Of a stretch of 64,000 nucleotides of DNA, positions 11,652-24,100 are shown one piece after another. Both the position numbers and the translations under genes were made by a program. The notes under the pieces were generated by a model that did no database searches, was not told the DNA's origin, and worked only from the letters and a program-made list of their open reading frames with translations. Numbering within the stretch: position 1 is the stretch's first letter; every line of letters begins with the position of its first letter. This DNA comes from Cannabis sativa (Eukaryota > Streptophyta > Magnoliopsida > Rosales > Cannabaceae). The DNA lies in NCBI RefSeq assembly GCF_029168945.1, contig NC_083605.1:35229280-35293279 (forward strand). Direction: 5' to 3'.

Positions 11652-12932
11652 CTATCCTAAAATTCCAAGTATCTTCAAGCAATGCTTGAATTTTGCTGCA
11701 GTAACAGCCTTAGTCAGCATGTTTGAGGGGTTTTCTGCTAATTTGATCTTTCCATCTGCAATCACCTCTCTAATGAAATGTAACCTCACATCAATGTGCT
11801 TGGTACGTTCGTGAAACATCTGATTTCTGCTTAAGTGCAATGCACTTTGACTGTCACTGTGCACATGTATCTGTCTTTGAGTTAAACCAAAATCTGTGGC
11901 CATTCCTTTTAGCCACAAAGCTTCTTTAACAGCTTCAGTGCAGGCTATGTACTCAGCCTCTGTTGTTGAGAGAGCTACAATGGTCTGCAAGTTAGCTTTC
12001 CAACTAATTGTGCAACCATTTAGGCAAAACACATAGCCTGTTTGTGACCTTCTGGTGTCTGAATCACCAGCATAATTCGAGTCAACATACCCTGTGATTT
12101 TTGGAGTTTCAGACCCTGAATTATATCTTAGTCCCAGAGTGGATGTTCCCTTCAAATACCTCATCATCCACTTCACTGCTTTCCTATGCTCAATCCCTGG
12201 ATTGTGCATAAATCTACTAACCATGCTCATAGCATAGCATAAGTCTGGCCTGGTGCAAATCATAACATACATGATGCTTCCAACCAAGTTTGTGTATGGC
12301 ACCTTCTCCATATACTTGATTTCATCATCTGTTGTGGGTGCTTGCATGTTAGATAGCTTGAAATGCTGAGCTATAGGTGTGCTAACAGGTTTGGCATCTT
12401 GGAAACCAAACCTAGTTAACAACTTTGAGATGTACCCTGTCTGAGATAGAATTAATTCTCTTTTATTTCTGTCTCTGCAGATTTCTATTCCCAGAATTTT
12501 CTTGGCTGGCCCAAGATTTTTCATCTCAAATTCAGTGCATAGCATCTCTTTTACCTTGTTGATATCCTCCATGTATTTGCCTGCAATTAACATGTCATCA
12601 ACATAGAGTAATAGGTAAACATTTGATTTTACCTTAGAACTCTTGATGTAAATACAGCTATCATATGCACACCTTTTGAAACCCGATTTGACTATATACT
12701 CATCAAACCTCTTATACCATTGTCTTGGTGATTGCTTAAGTCCATATAGAGATTTCTTAAGCAAAAACACATGATCTTCTTTTCCCTCAACCTCAAAGCC
12801 CTCTGGTTGTCTCATGAATATCTCCTCTTCCAATTCTCCATGCAAAAAGGTTGTTTTAACATCCATTTGCTCAAGTTCAAGATCCTGAATTGCTACCATT
12901 GCTAGAATCATTCTAATTGAACTATGCTTCAC
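11652..12932 (-). CDS. Inner copia reverse transcriptase / RNase H open frame, 426 codons
   Basis: This is the C-terminal half of the copia polyprotein, uninterrupted. Near the N-terminus is the ELEQMDVKTTFLHGELEEEI palm motif, then LYGLKQSPRQWYKRFDEY and the catalytic LLLYVDDMLIAG at about residues 107-118. The LGPAKKILGIEI segment, then CTRPDLCYAMSMVSRFM follow. Copia RNase H comes last, with GYVDSNYAGDSDTRRSQTGY, ALSTTEAEYIACTEA and the HIDVRLHFIRE terminal motif. The frame is joined to the preceding piece (12932-13222) by a frameshift near 12940, so it is not a free-standing gene. The enzyme copies element RNA to cDNA in virus-like particles. Confidence 0.92.
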   Translation of the reverse strand: MKHSSIRMILAMVAIQDLELEQMDVKTTFLHGELEEEIFMRQPEGFEVEGKEDHVFLLKKSLYGLKQSPRQWYKRFDEYIVKSGFKRCAYDSCIYIKSSKVKSNVYLLLYVDDMLIAGKYMEDINKVKEMLCTEFEMKNLGPAKKILGIEICRDRNKRELILSQTGYISKLLTRFGFQDAKPVSTPIAQHFKLSNMQAPTTDDEIKYMEKVPYTNLVGSIMYVMICTRPDLCYAMSMVSRFMHNPGIEHRKAVKWMMRYLKGTSTLGLRYNSGSETPKITGYVDSNYAGDSDTRRSQTGYVFCLNGCTISWKANLQTIVALSTTEAEYIACTEAVKEALWLKGMATDFGLTQRQIHVHSDSQSALHLSRNQMFHERTKHIDVRLHFIREVIADGKIKLAENPSNMLTKAVTAAKFKHCLKILGILG

Positions 12933-14484
12933 TACTGGTGAAAAAATCTCATGAAATCCACCCCTTCCTTCTGTGTGAAGCCTCTTGCAACCAACCTAGC
13001 CTTGTACCTTGCTTCTTCAACTCCTGGAATCTCTTCCTTGTACTTGTACACCCATTTGCAACTTATTATTTTTCTGTCAGAGGGTCTTATTATTAGTATC
13101 CAGGTCTTGTTTTTGATTAAAGACCTAATCTCATCTTTCATTGCACCATTCCATTTGACTCTTTCTTTTGACTCCATTGCCTCCTTGTAAGATCTAGGCT
13201 CATTCTCACAGAATTCATACACTACAAAAGCATAGTGTATGATATTGCATATCCAAATCTTTATGGAGCCCTAGTAGTTCTTCTAGTTCTATCCCTGGTC
13301 AGTTGGTATTGAAGAATACTTGGATCCTCATCTTCTTCCAATTCCAACTCTCCTTGACCAGTTACCTCTCCACCTTCATCTTCTGCATCCAATTCAGTTT
13401 CAGTAACCATTTCTGGTGTGAATCCTTGATTCTCTGGTGCCATGTTCGTTTCAGGTTCCACCTCAAACTGAACACTGTCATTTTTCTCAGAGTTGGTGTT
13501 TGATTTTGCCTCTAGTGTATCCTTGTACACTTTGTCTTCTTCAAATACCACATCTCTGCTTATGAAAAACTTTTGGTGATTGCCACCCTCTATGCTCCAT
13601 AGTTTACATCCCTTCACTCTTTCTGGATATCCAAGAAAAACACACTTCCTTGCCCTTGGTTCCAGCTTGTCTTGCTTGATGTGAGCATATGCAATACACC
13701 CAAAAGTTCTTAATTTTTCATAGTCTGCAGAATGACCAGTTCTTGCTTCAACTGGTGTCTTAAATCCTATTGCAGATGAAGGACATCTATTTATCAAATA
13801 GCAGGCTGTAACAGCTGCTTCAGCCCAGAAATTTCTAGGTAATCCTGAGTGTATCAACATCCATCTGACCCTCTCCATTATGGTCCTATTCATTCTCTCT
13901 GCAAGACCATTTTGTTGAGGGTTCCTAGGGACAGTGAGATGCTTGGCAATCCCTTGTTGTTTGCAGTATTCCTTGAAGAAATCTGAACAGAATTCCAAGC
14001 CATTATCTGTTCTCAACTTCTTTAGCTTCCTACCAGTTTGATTTTCAAGTAATACTCTCCATTCCTTAAACTTTGAAATCACTTCATGCTTGTGTTTCAA
14101 AATGTGAATCCGTACATACCTAGAGTAATCATCAATTAGGGTAAGAAAGTACCTTGCTCCTCCTCAGGAAATGACTCTAGAGGGCCCACCCAGATCTGAA
14201 TGGACATAGTCCAATGTGTTTTTGGAGCAGTGTAATCCTACCCCAAATTTCTGCTTTGTTGACTTGCCTAAGACACATTGTTCACAGAATTGCAGATCTC
14301 TTTCAACTTTCTTTCCTAGTAACCCTTTCTTGATCAAAATCTCTAATCCTTTCAAACTGACATGGCCTAACCTTCTGTGCCATAACACAGATGAGTTTAC
14401 CATTTCTTTGGAAGCAATAGATACAAAATTCTTGGCTGTACTTCCTTGCAAAACATACACACCATTGATTATTGTACCTTTCAT
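12932..14484 (-). pseudogene. Inner copia GAG-pre-integrase and integrase region, broken
   Basis: From right to left: the pre-integrase zinc-binding module with LWHRRLGHVSLKGLEIL and CEQCVLGKSTKQKF (14164-14484), then a stop codon. The integrase core follows (13261-14100) with LRTDNGLEFCSDFF, NPQQNGLAERMNRTIMERVR and the TFGCIAYAH segment. An acidic linker (EAEDEGGEVTGQGELELEEDE-like) precedes another short gap with stops near 13223-13260. The last piece (12932-13222) starts the RT with ISCKWVYKYKEE and ARGFTQKEGVDF. Two or three lesions break an otherwise well-conserved polyprotein that would insert cDNA into chromosomes. Confidence 0.88.
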
Positions 14485-14499
14485 AATGACTCTTTCTCC

Positions 14500-15688
14500 T
14501 TATGTAACCTTGAGAACTCCACCTTCAACCTTTAATGAGAATCCACTATTGTCTAACATAGCTACTGAAATTAAATTTCTTTTGATTTCAGGAACATGTC
14601 TTACCTGGTGTAATTCTCTGATTGATCCTCCTGCAAGTTGAATCTTTACAGTCCCAATTCCTCTTATTGTGCATGATCTGTTGTCCCCCAATTTGACTGT
14701 GCCACCTGCAATTTCCTTGTATTCAGAGAAATGAGTTCTGTCAGGACACACATGGAAAGAACACCCTGAATCTATAACCCAATCGAGATCAGAATACCCT
14801 GTGGAAGCCACCATAACTCCTGCAGTTTCATAACCATCATCACTAGTGTAACCCCCTGACACCAGATCAGCATTTCCATACTTCTTGGAACCACCAGTTG
14901 GTTTCTTGTTTAGTTCAGGGCAATCTCTCTTGAGATGAGATGTTTTGTGACAAATAAAACATCTCTTCTTGAATTTTGAATTTGGCTTTCCTTTGGTGAA
15001 GTGATTTTGATGTTGATTCCCATTGTATCTTCCCTCAATTCTTCCTCGAGCAATTAACAGGCCCTCTCCTGTATTGTCTTCCTTCTCAGACTTCTTTTTC
15101 AATTCCTTTGACATCAAAGCACTATGTACCTCTTCCAATGTCAATGAATCCCTTCCAAAGATCATCGTGTCAACAAAATGTTCATACTTGTCTGATGGCA
15201 AAGAGTTCAAGACAATAATGGCCTGGTCCTCACTTTCGATCTTGATATCACAATTCTCAAGATTAAGAATTATCTTGTTGAAATCATCCATGTGATCTTC
15301 AACACTCTACCCTAGTTGCATCTTGAATGAGTAAAGTTTCTGCTTCAGAAACAAACGATTTGCCAGAGACTGTCATGTACAAAGACTCTAATTTCTTCCA
15401 TAAACCAGCAGCTGTGGTTTCCTTCGAAACCTCCCTCAGGACCTTGTCTCCAAGACTCAAGATGAGTGCACTATGAGCCTTCTCCATAAGTTCACTCTTC
15501 TGTGCATCTGTCTTGTCCCTGATCTTGTCATCACCAAGAATCGCATCCTGAATCCCTTGCTGAACCAGGAGAGCCCTCATCTTTACTCTCCACAAACTGG
15601 AATCGTTTTTCCCATCAAACTTCTCAATGTCGAACTTGGCATTCCCCATTTCTTTCCCTGGTTGTTCTTCACGTTTGTTCCCACGCAA
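14500..15688 (-). pseudogene. Inner copia GAG and protease region, broken
   Basis: GAG begins with an upstream Met near 15688; the family-typical start is the internal MGNAKFDIEKFDGKN. The capsid part includes SLWRVKMRALLVQQGI. A frameshift and stop near 15290-15350 separate this from the rest. The downstream frame (14500-15291) continues with MDDFNKIILNLEN, the CCHC zinc knuckle CFICHKTSHLKRDC and the aspartic protease motif DWVIDSGCSFHVC. A stop after GGVLKVT ends it. GAG would form the virus-like particle and the protease would mature the polyprotein. Confidence 0.88.
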
Positions 15689-15722
15689 GCTTGATCCAAT
15701 TCAAGCAACAAGAACCCGTCCA

Positions 15723-15734
15723 GCTCTGATACCA
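15723..15734 (-). other. Inner copia primer-binding site (tRNA-iMet type)
   Basis: GCTCTGATACCA on the plus strand is the complement of TGGTATCAGAGC, the standard PBS pairing with the 3' end of initiator Met tRNA. It sits three bases inside the 5' (right) LTR. Confidence 0.9.
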
Positions 15735-15737
15735 CAC

Positions 15738-16007
15738 TGTTGAGTCTACAACTCGAATGCCATACAACCAAACAAGTTACAATGCTTATGAAACAACAAA
15801 CTGAATATAGCTCTTTATTAATGAATGTCAATCTTTACAATGAATGATGTTGTGTCTTAGTTTCAAGTGATAAAACAGGGACTTTATATAGACTAGTCCA
15901 ATAGGCTTGACACTTGAAACTAACAGCACACACTTAACAGAATTAACCAACTTTAGAGCTTAACTAACTAACTGTCTTAACTATACTAACGGTCACAACT
16001 AACTACA
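15738..16007 (-). repeat. Inner copia 5' LTR (right copy)
   Basis: 270 bp, TGTTGAGTCTACAAC...CTAACTACA, matching 11272-11541 with about four substitutions. It is followed by the TSD GGTCC. Confidence 0.92.
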
Positions 16008-17424
16008 GGTCCTTATAGATCTTAGTGGATGCAATCCATAATTAGTTTTGAAGTATGCTCACCGGTTCCAAATTTCAATTTTGCGGCTTTACCAAGCACA
16101 CATTGATCACACAAGTCAAGTTCTTAAATTTGTTCCTTCCTGAACACATCCGTTTTGGCTAACAATTTCAGTCATTTGTTACCAATGTGTGCAAGCCTTC
16201 TCTGCTAAAACATGGTATAAATCTTGTCATCTGAAACATTATTTATCTCCACCTTTTCTAGAATCTCTTGCAACACATATCTTCTTCAAACCCTTCATAG
16301 TAACTCTTGAACCTTTCACCACTTTCATGCAACCCTTCTCCACCTTGACTGAATGGCCATCTTGATCCAGCATAGCCACTAAGATAAAATTCCTCTTAAA
16401 ACATATCTCACTTGTTTCAACTTTGTTATTGCACCATCATTTGATCATAACAGATTCAATCTCTCCAACTTTACATGCTTTATTATCCCCTAATTTCACA
16501 TTTTCTTACCTTATAGACTGGAACTTGCTGAATCTTGACTTGTCAGGACAAATATAAAATGAGCATCCAGAATCGAGTACCTCAATTGACCTAGAATCAC
16601 TGTTAAAAGCTATCAGGACCCCTAGACTTTCATAACCATCAGTGTCTTCTCCTTTAGAGGCTACACCAACATTACCATACTTCTAATTATAATTCTTGAA
16701 GATTGGACAGTCTCTCTTCAAATGATCTTGCTTATTACAAATGTAACATCTTCTTTGTTTGGACTTTGATCCAGTCTTCTTGCTCTAATTTGATTGATCT
16801 TTGTTCTCTTTCTTGGAGATTTTCCCACGAAAAAACATTCCATCTCCATCTGTCTCCTCTTTCATCTTAGACTTTCTCTTCATTTTTTTTACATTAATGC
16901 ATTCTGAACCTCATCTGGTGTCAAGGTTTCTCTTCCATACATCAGTGTTTACGAAATGCTCATATGAATATGAACGAAATCAATTCAAAATGATGATTGC
17001 TTGATCTTCATCTCCAATCTTGATGTCAATATTCTCCAAATTGAGAATTATCTTGTGAAATTCATCCAAATGGTCTTCAATATTCCGATCCCATCTTGAA
17101 TGAATATAGCTTTTGCTTCAAGAACAAACGATTGGTCATGGACTTTGTCAAGTACAAGCTGTCTAGTTTCGACTACAGTATTGCAGCTGTCTTTTGCTTT
17201 GAGACCACTCTCAATACCTTATCCCAAAGACTTAGGATAATACCATTGTGAGCTTTGTCCAACGCCTCTGTCTTCTCCTTCCCTGCTAAACTTGCAGGGA
17301 GCTTTTCCTCCCCCAACAAGGTTGCTTGGATTCCTTGTTGCACTAGTAAAGCTCTCATTTTCACCATCCACAATCTGAAGTTCTTCTCAGTGAATTTCCC
17401 AAGATCAAAATTTGCAATACCCAT
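16008..17424 (-). pseudogene. Outer copia GAG, protease and pre-integrase remnant
   Basis: A minus-strand GAG start (MGIANFDLGKFTEKN, with RALLVQQGIQ and ILSLWDKVLRVVSK) occupies 17173-17424. Further left are degraded frames with a zinc-knuckle region (about 16690-16760), a protease-like segment near 16560 and the pre-integrase part near 16090-16220. All are broken by stops. The GAG start is clearly homologous to that of the inner element, so host and intruder belong to the same copia lineage. Confidence 0.8.
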
Positions 17425-17504
17425 GGTGACATATTTTCACCACAATCTTGATCCAAAAACCAAGACCACCTTCCTTAAATTGCTTCACCAACTTTGATAC
17501 CACT

Positions 17505-17829
17505 TGTTAATTAAGTCTTCAAGCTTTGATCTAATCTCACTGGAACAGCCAGAAGCAATGACACATTGACATAAGATGGAGACAAGATTGTATAACTCTA
17601 ACTCAGATCTTTCTTGGACAGAAAATATATATGAATGAATAATATCTTCACTGAAGTGATTGTAATAGTTACATTAGGGAAAAACAATATGATCTGATGC
17701 CTATTTATAGGCTTATAATCTGTGTTAGAAAACTAATAAAAAAACTCGTCAGTCAATGTTGACCGTCCCTAAGGCAACTAACTAACTCCGTCAGAGTGAC
17801 CAAGTAACTAGACTAGCAATTAACTAACA
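17505..17829 (-). repeat. Outer copia 5' LTR (right copy), 325 bp
   Basis: It starts TGTTAATTAAGTCTTCAAGC and ends AATTAACTAACA. Its PBS complement (TTTGATACCA) lies just to the left. It has about 26 extra bp (around TTGTAATAGTTACATTAGGG) relative to the left copy. Confidence 0.82.
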
Positions 17830-18193
17830 TAATTACTGAATCAAAAGTGATAATTAGCTTGAATTAGTTGTTGATCGGGTTCAATATGTATGAATGGAAT
17901 GAACATATTATAATTCGACTGATGTTATTGGTCTTGTTGAAACTTGGACCTATATATATAATTTATTGAAATGCTTTGGTTTATCTCTGAGCCATTAATT
18001 GAGTCAGAATTTATAGGTAGTTAATTTGATGTGTGTTTGTGCTACGTGTAAAAGGTATGTCCTATTACTTTTGTCTACATAGGACTTGTGAAAGAATGAA
18101 TATATATAATATATATAGATATAAGAAGACTGAGTATGTACGTTATATTCTAATTTATTTTGATGATACTGTTGTTCCTTGGAGATGCTTCAG

Positions 18194-21100
18194 CATAAAC
18201 AAGACCATTGAGCGGTATACTCAAAGGAGAACCAAGGATGGTGGCAGCTGCCTCACCTCTAATAAAACTATTTCTGAAGATGATCATCATGATCTACAGG
18301 TAATATATATATATGTAAGGATCTTAGTCTCAACTTCAATATAGAGATCAATCTACACACGCTAAACCAACACACACTCTTGTGCAAATTATCAAGAACA
18401 CACATCAAACATATTAAGAACATAAAATACTAAATGAACACAATCAACTTAAAGAGGTTCAAACTTACCCAAATAATTTTGGGAGCCTAATCTAACTCCC
18501 TTGATCGTAGGGCTCAGTTCTTAGCCATTGATCTTGATGATATCTCAGAGAGATTACAAACTAGGAGCAAGCCTTTAACAGTGGTTCATCAACACTCTAT
18601 TGTAATACAACTTCAATTACACAGAGAAACTCTCTCTCTTAATCACTCAATCTTACCATAGTTCACTATTTCTCTTCTTTTCTCTCAATTCATAAAACCA
18701 GCTCTAACCAACAACTAACAATGAGCCTAGGTTGCTGGTCTATATATGAGCACAAGACATGCCAACAAGGCATAACTAACATAATAGAATTTAACAAATA
18801 ATGAAACTTAATAGAATGATGTAAGAAATGGCAAGTTGGCAATCCAAGTGAGAGGGGTAGAATTAAATAGGTTAAGGACATGTGGAAAGTGACTAGGATG
18901 AGCTGAAATTATCAAATTCCATCTCAGTTTATTATATTCACAAAGAAAACAATTATGCCACAAGGAGTTTAAATATCCAATCTCATCAGTTTATTGCAAT
19001 TCTTAGCAGTGCTTTACAGTGGTTGAAGTTGCTCATTGTAAGCACTTTGGTTCCCATATCAGATGAATTTTCACTAGTGTGTACCTTTTTAATCTCCACA
19101 AGGCCTTAAGTTACTTTTTCCCTTATGAAAAAAATACTTTATATCAATATGCTTGGTCCTATCAATGTACATGGGACTCTTGCAAAGATGAATAACACTT
19201 TTGATGTCCAAATTGATCACCACGTTTCCTTCAAACAGTTTGAGTTCCTTTAGAATGCCTTGAATCCATAGATTCAAGATAAAACAGTTTGAGTTCCTCC
19301 AAACAGTTTAAGTTCCTTCAGAATGTCTGAGGTGATACATTTGTAATGTGATCATTGATCTTAAAAGATCTTTGTAATGTGATACATTTCCAGCAATAAA
19401 TTCAGTTTCTGTATTGGACAAAGCCATTGTGGGTTGGAGCTGAGATCTCCAACTGACACAGTTCCCACACACTAGGAACTGAAATGCAGAAGTGAACTTC
19501 CTTGAGTCCCTATCACCAGCATAATCAGAGTCACTAAAACCCTAATAATGACTTTTCATTTACTTCTTTCATAGAACAAACACTCCTTAGTTGTACCAAC
19601 TAGGTATCGTAGCATCCACTTCATGGCCAACCAGTGATCCTTCCCTGGATTGCTCATGTATCTGCTCAAGCACCTCATGCTATGAGCTAAATCTCGCTCG
19701 GTGCACACCGTAACATACATGACAGAGCCAACTGCAGCAGTATAGGGAACTTTTTAATTTCATTATTCTCTTTTTCTGTACTTGGACACTACTTTTTTAG
19801 AGACTTGGTATTGGCTTGTCATAGGTTGTTTTGTAGGTTTAGAGCCAACCATAGAGAACTCATCTATAACCTTTCTGATGTAGTTTTCTTGACAGAGAGT
19901 TAGCTTTCCTCTCTTTTTACTTCTCTTGATGTCTATCCCCAAAATTCTTCTAGCATTTCCCAAGTCTTTCAAGTCAAACTCGGTTTCAAGAATTCTCTTC
20001 AAGTTCCCAATCTTGGCTTTCTCTTTGCTAATCAATAACATGTTATCAACACACATAAAAAGGTATTCAACATCCTTAATTCCATACCCTCTGAAATACA
20101 AACAGGTATCAAGAAAGCTTCTTTTGAATCCTTGGTTGATCATGGAATTGTCAAAACTCTTATTCTATTGCCTATGTGATTGCTTCAATCCATACAAGGA
20201 TTTCTGTAGTTTGCATACCATTTCAACAACTGACTTCTCTTCATATCCTTTAGGTTGTTCCATGAATATCACCTCTTCCACTTCACCGTGCAAGAATGTT
20301 ATTTTAACATCAATTTGTTCAAGTTCCAAGTCAAATTGAACAACAATAGCTAGCATTATCCTTATTGTCTTATACTTGACAATTGGGGAAACTATCTCAT
20401 TAAAATCCACTCCCTCTCTTTGAGTGAATCCCTTAGCAACTAACGTGGCTTTATACCAAATATGCTCTCCATCTTCTTGATACTTGAATATCAATTTTTT
20501 TATACAATAGATTTCTCTTTAGGTCTTGTGACTACAATTCAAGTTCTGTTCTTTCTCAAAGATGACATCTACTCATCCTTTGTAGTAGCCCATTTTTTTT
20601 ACACCAGGTGCTCTAATTGTAGCTTCATATTAGTTTGGTTCTTTCGTGGCAAGCTCTATTGTACAGTGGAAGGCATAGGCAATAATGTCATCCCAGACAT
20701 CAAACTCAATCTGTTAACTTGTTTGGAATCTCTTCTTTGCTTATCTCGAGCTAGTTGGTAATTTTTAATTTCTGGTTGCTCAGGGTAGTACTCTCCCCAT
20801 TCTTCTACTTTTGTTTTTTCTAGATTAGGTTCCACTTGAGCTGTAGGGTCTCTTTGTCCATCGGACCTATGTGATCTTCCTTCTTAGTGTCTAGTTTATG
20901 TTCCACCTGAACATTGGACTTTTGGCTCTCTTTTCCTGCCTCAGAGCTAATTTTTTTTCCCTTTTTTCTTGCATTCTGGTTAGTACTACAAGGGAAATTT
21001 ATTTTATTTAATATTACATCCCTGCTGATTATTATTTTGATCCCATTTCTAGACTTGGAGGGTATCCTAAGAAAATGCATTTGTTTTGATCTAGGTTCAA

Positions 21101-24100
21101 GTTTAACTGTGTTTTGATGCACATAAGCAGTGCATTCAAAGGTCCTATGTAACACCCTAACTAATTTAGGCGTATTACGTGATTTTTAAACGTACTGTGC
21201 AGCTCGTTGCTAATCAACGAGGTTTATGGAAAAACGTGATTAATTAAAATTTTGCTTTTTCATTAAACTTATAAACCATTTTACCAAAAAGTCTCGGGAT
21301 CCCGATTTATAAAAATATTTACAAACGTTTTTACTATTCAACTTTTACATCAAAATAAGGTCATCTAACGACCGCTACAAAAATCTCAAATTTCGTCGTC
21401 CCGAGGATCGTACGCTCCAGTGCCTAACCGCCCCGACATGTACAATCCCATAAGCTCGCTCACTGGCCCATCAAGAATCGCCTTGCCTTTACCTACACAT
21501 GAACGTAAACTGTGAGTCGACGTACTCGCAAGAAAAGCATACTAATATCATACATAAAACTGACTGCCGTGTCCAACACGATACTGAGTCCCGCTACTGC
21601 CATGTCCAACATGGTACTGAGCACTACTGCCATGTCCAACATGGTACTGAGTTTTGAACGTTCGTGACCCGCACTATCGACACGTAACAACTCGGGACGG
21701 CCGAACTCACATACTCATTGGCCATCATACTCCACCGTACCGACGTGTTACTATATCCTCCCGACGGCCGAACTCTGGCCATACTCCGTCAGCTGTCATA
21801 TTTCCACTTCGTACCGACGGATACGTCAATAGCACGAACCACCAACCAAGTGTCACTGACGGCCAAACCTATTATACTCCGCCGTCGGTCATACTCCACC
21901 GTACCGACGTGACAGGTTGTATGGTTCGAAGCCAACATACAACTAATGTAATCTAATGTGCTTCCTACATGCTCGCTAAACATGTAATCTACATATGCAT
22001 ACCGTTATACTAATCTTACTCGGATTCCGATTTCAAATGTGTGTGCCGTCAACCCGACCGGAACCGAAGCCGAACTACGGACATCGTCTCCTAAACCATA
22101 AAAATCACAACGCTATGCTGACACGCTAAATCACTTCCCGGACTAAAACTTGAAACTAAAAGTTTCCCTATCGATAAAAAGCATGCCAATACCCCTAAAA
22201 ACCCAAAAACGAGGAAAACTAGTGGTTCTGAAAATCCCCAACCGGAAGACCTATTGGCTGCCCAACCGAATCTGCCTTCGGAAAAATCAACCCCCATCCG
22301 AATTCCGATGCTCAACCTAATTCCGGCTTCGCAAAGAACCAAAAATTCACATATTCGACCAATTCGAACCCAATTGATCCCGTACTTTCCGTACCCGCTC
22401 TATGTGTCCCAAATAACAATTCGTAGCATCAAACCTACCCGTAAATCCCACATGCAAAATTCACCATCGAGCTCAAGCTTTGAGTTCCAAACTCAAGCTT
22501 CGAGCAAAACCACTTAAACAAGCAATCCAATAGCATAAAACAACATAACTAAGCATCATATAACCTCCGCAAACTAACAAGAACAACAAAGAATAACACA
22601 ACATAAACATAGCATTTTCTCACAAAAATCACCTATTTTCACATATAATTTAAAAGCTTGAACAACCTAACTAATATGCTTTCAACATACCTCATTTAAC
22701 ATCAAAAATCATGCTTTGAATCAACCTAAATCAACAACAAAACACAGCAGAAACATCACTCAAAAATCACATGCATTTCATCCATTTTCATCATTTTTCT
22801 CAAGTAATTTAAAGAGAAAGAGTTAGAATTAACATACCACAACCTAGAGTTCACAAATAGGATGAATTTAGCTTAGAGAAATGAAGAAAAACCCAGCTTT
22901 GCACCCCAAAGTTCCCAAACTCGAAAGTGAAGAGGAAAAGAGAGAGCTTTCTTTGAAAATTTCTATTTTTTTCTCTAAGTTGTTGAAAAATGAAAGACTT
23001 AAAATGAAAAATGCCATTTAACTAAACTCATTTCAGCTAACATTTAATAAAATAAACACTTATTTTTCCATTTAATAAATCACACAAAACAAAACACTAA
23101 TGGGGCAAAAAGACCATTTTGCCCCTCCACCATAAAATCACTAAAATCATACTAAAGGGGTATTTTTGGGACATTCTAAATTCCCGGCCATTCCCGACAT
23201 TCCCAATGTCTAAAACCCGTCCCCAAAATACTAACATACTAAGCTTCGTGATTTCTACCGAGCCAAACGCCGCGTTCCAAAATACGACACCGAAATGCGA
23301 AATATAAAAACTACTGATAACATACTCATGCATATAAGAATTCCATAAATATCCAAAATAAATTATTTAAATAAACCTATAAATAATTTCATGATTAACA
23401 TAAATAATCTGCTAATTTCCAAATTAACTAAGCGGCTTTACAACTATTCCCCCTTAAAAGGATTTCGTCCCCGAAATCTAACTCCGAATAACTCGGATAT
23501 CGAGCTCGCATATCCGATTCTACTCTCCTGTGTGGCTTCTTCCACCTTACCGTTTCTCCGTAGAACTCGACCAAAGCTATGGTCTTATTCCGAAGGACTT
23601 TATCCTTTCTATCCAGGATCCGCACCGTCGTTCCTCATAAGACATATCCGATCGAAGCCGAAGCGTCTCATAACCGAGTATATGAGAGGGGTCTCGAAAC
23701 GTATTTTCTCAACATCGAGACATGAAATACGTTGTGCACGTCGATAAAGCCGAGGCAATGCTAACCGATATGCCACTCGACCTATCTTCTCGTGAATCTC
23801 GAAAGGTCCCGTAAATCTAGTGGCATAACTTGCCTCTTTTCCCGAAACGTTTAATCCCCTTCATCGGGAGATACTCGCAAAAACACATGGTCCCCTACTC
23901 GAACTCAACATCCCTACGTTTCGATCTCGCGTAACTCTTCTCGTCCGCTCCTGGAGGCAAGCATTCTAGCTTTGATCTTTTCTATTGCCTCATTGGTCCG
24001 TTGACCGATTCTCGGACCAAGGTATTTCTTCTCCCGTCTCATCCCAAAGGATGTGGATCTACACTTCCTACCGTACAACAAGCTCGTAGGTGCCATCCCT

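Larger units (their letters stand above)
11272..16007 (-). mobile_element. Younger Ty1/copia element nested in the outer copia, TSD GGTCC
   Basis: Two 270-bp LTRs (11272-11541, 15738-16007) begin TGTTGAGTCTACAAC and end CTAACTACA. By eye they differ at about four positions. The 5-bp duplication GGTCC flanks the element (11267-11271, 16008-16012). The PBS complement abuts the right LTR, so the element reads on the minus strand. Total length is 4,736 bp, normal for copia. The polyprotein is nearly complete but carries a few stops and frameshifts, so this copy is probably recently dead. Its gag (ALLVQQGIQ, KAHSALILSLGDKVLREVSK) closely resembles that of the host element. Confidence 0.95.
8452..17829 (-). 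mobile_element. Old Ty1/copia retrotransposon, interrupted by a second one
   Basis: The LTRs lie at 8452-8750 and 17505-17829. Coding remnants on the minus strand run gag (about 17424) to reverse transcriptase/RNase H (about 9000), so the 5' LTR is the right-hand one. A complement of a tRNA-iMet-type PBS (TTTGATACCA) abuts it. The LTRs differ by many substitutions and a roughly 26-bp indel, and I find no target-site duplication, so the insertion is old. The inner copia element at 11272-16007 landed in its integrase region. If bases 1-18193 are intron 1, the element lies antisense to the MADS gene. Confidence 0.85.

Noticed and set aside
21654..21956. Open frame with Thr/His/Arg-rich translation in the gypsy LTR
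   Set aside because: It translates the LTR tandem repeats; the matching region of the right LTR is frameshifted and no domain is seen.
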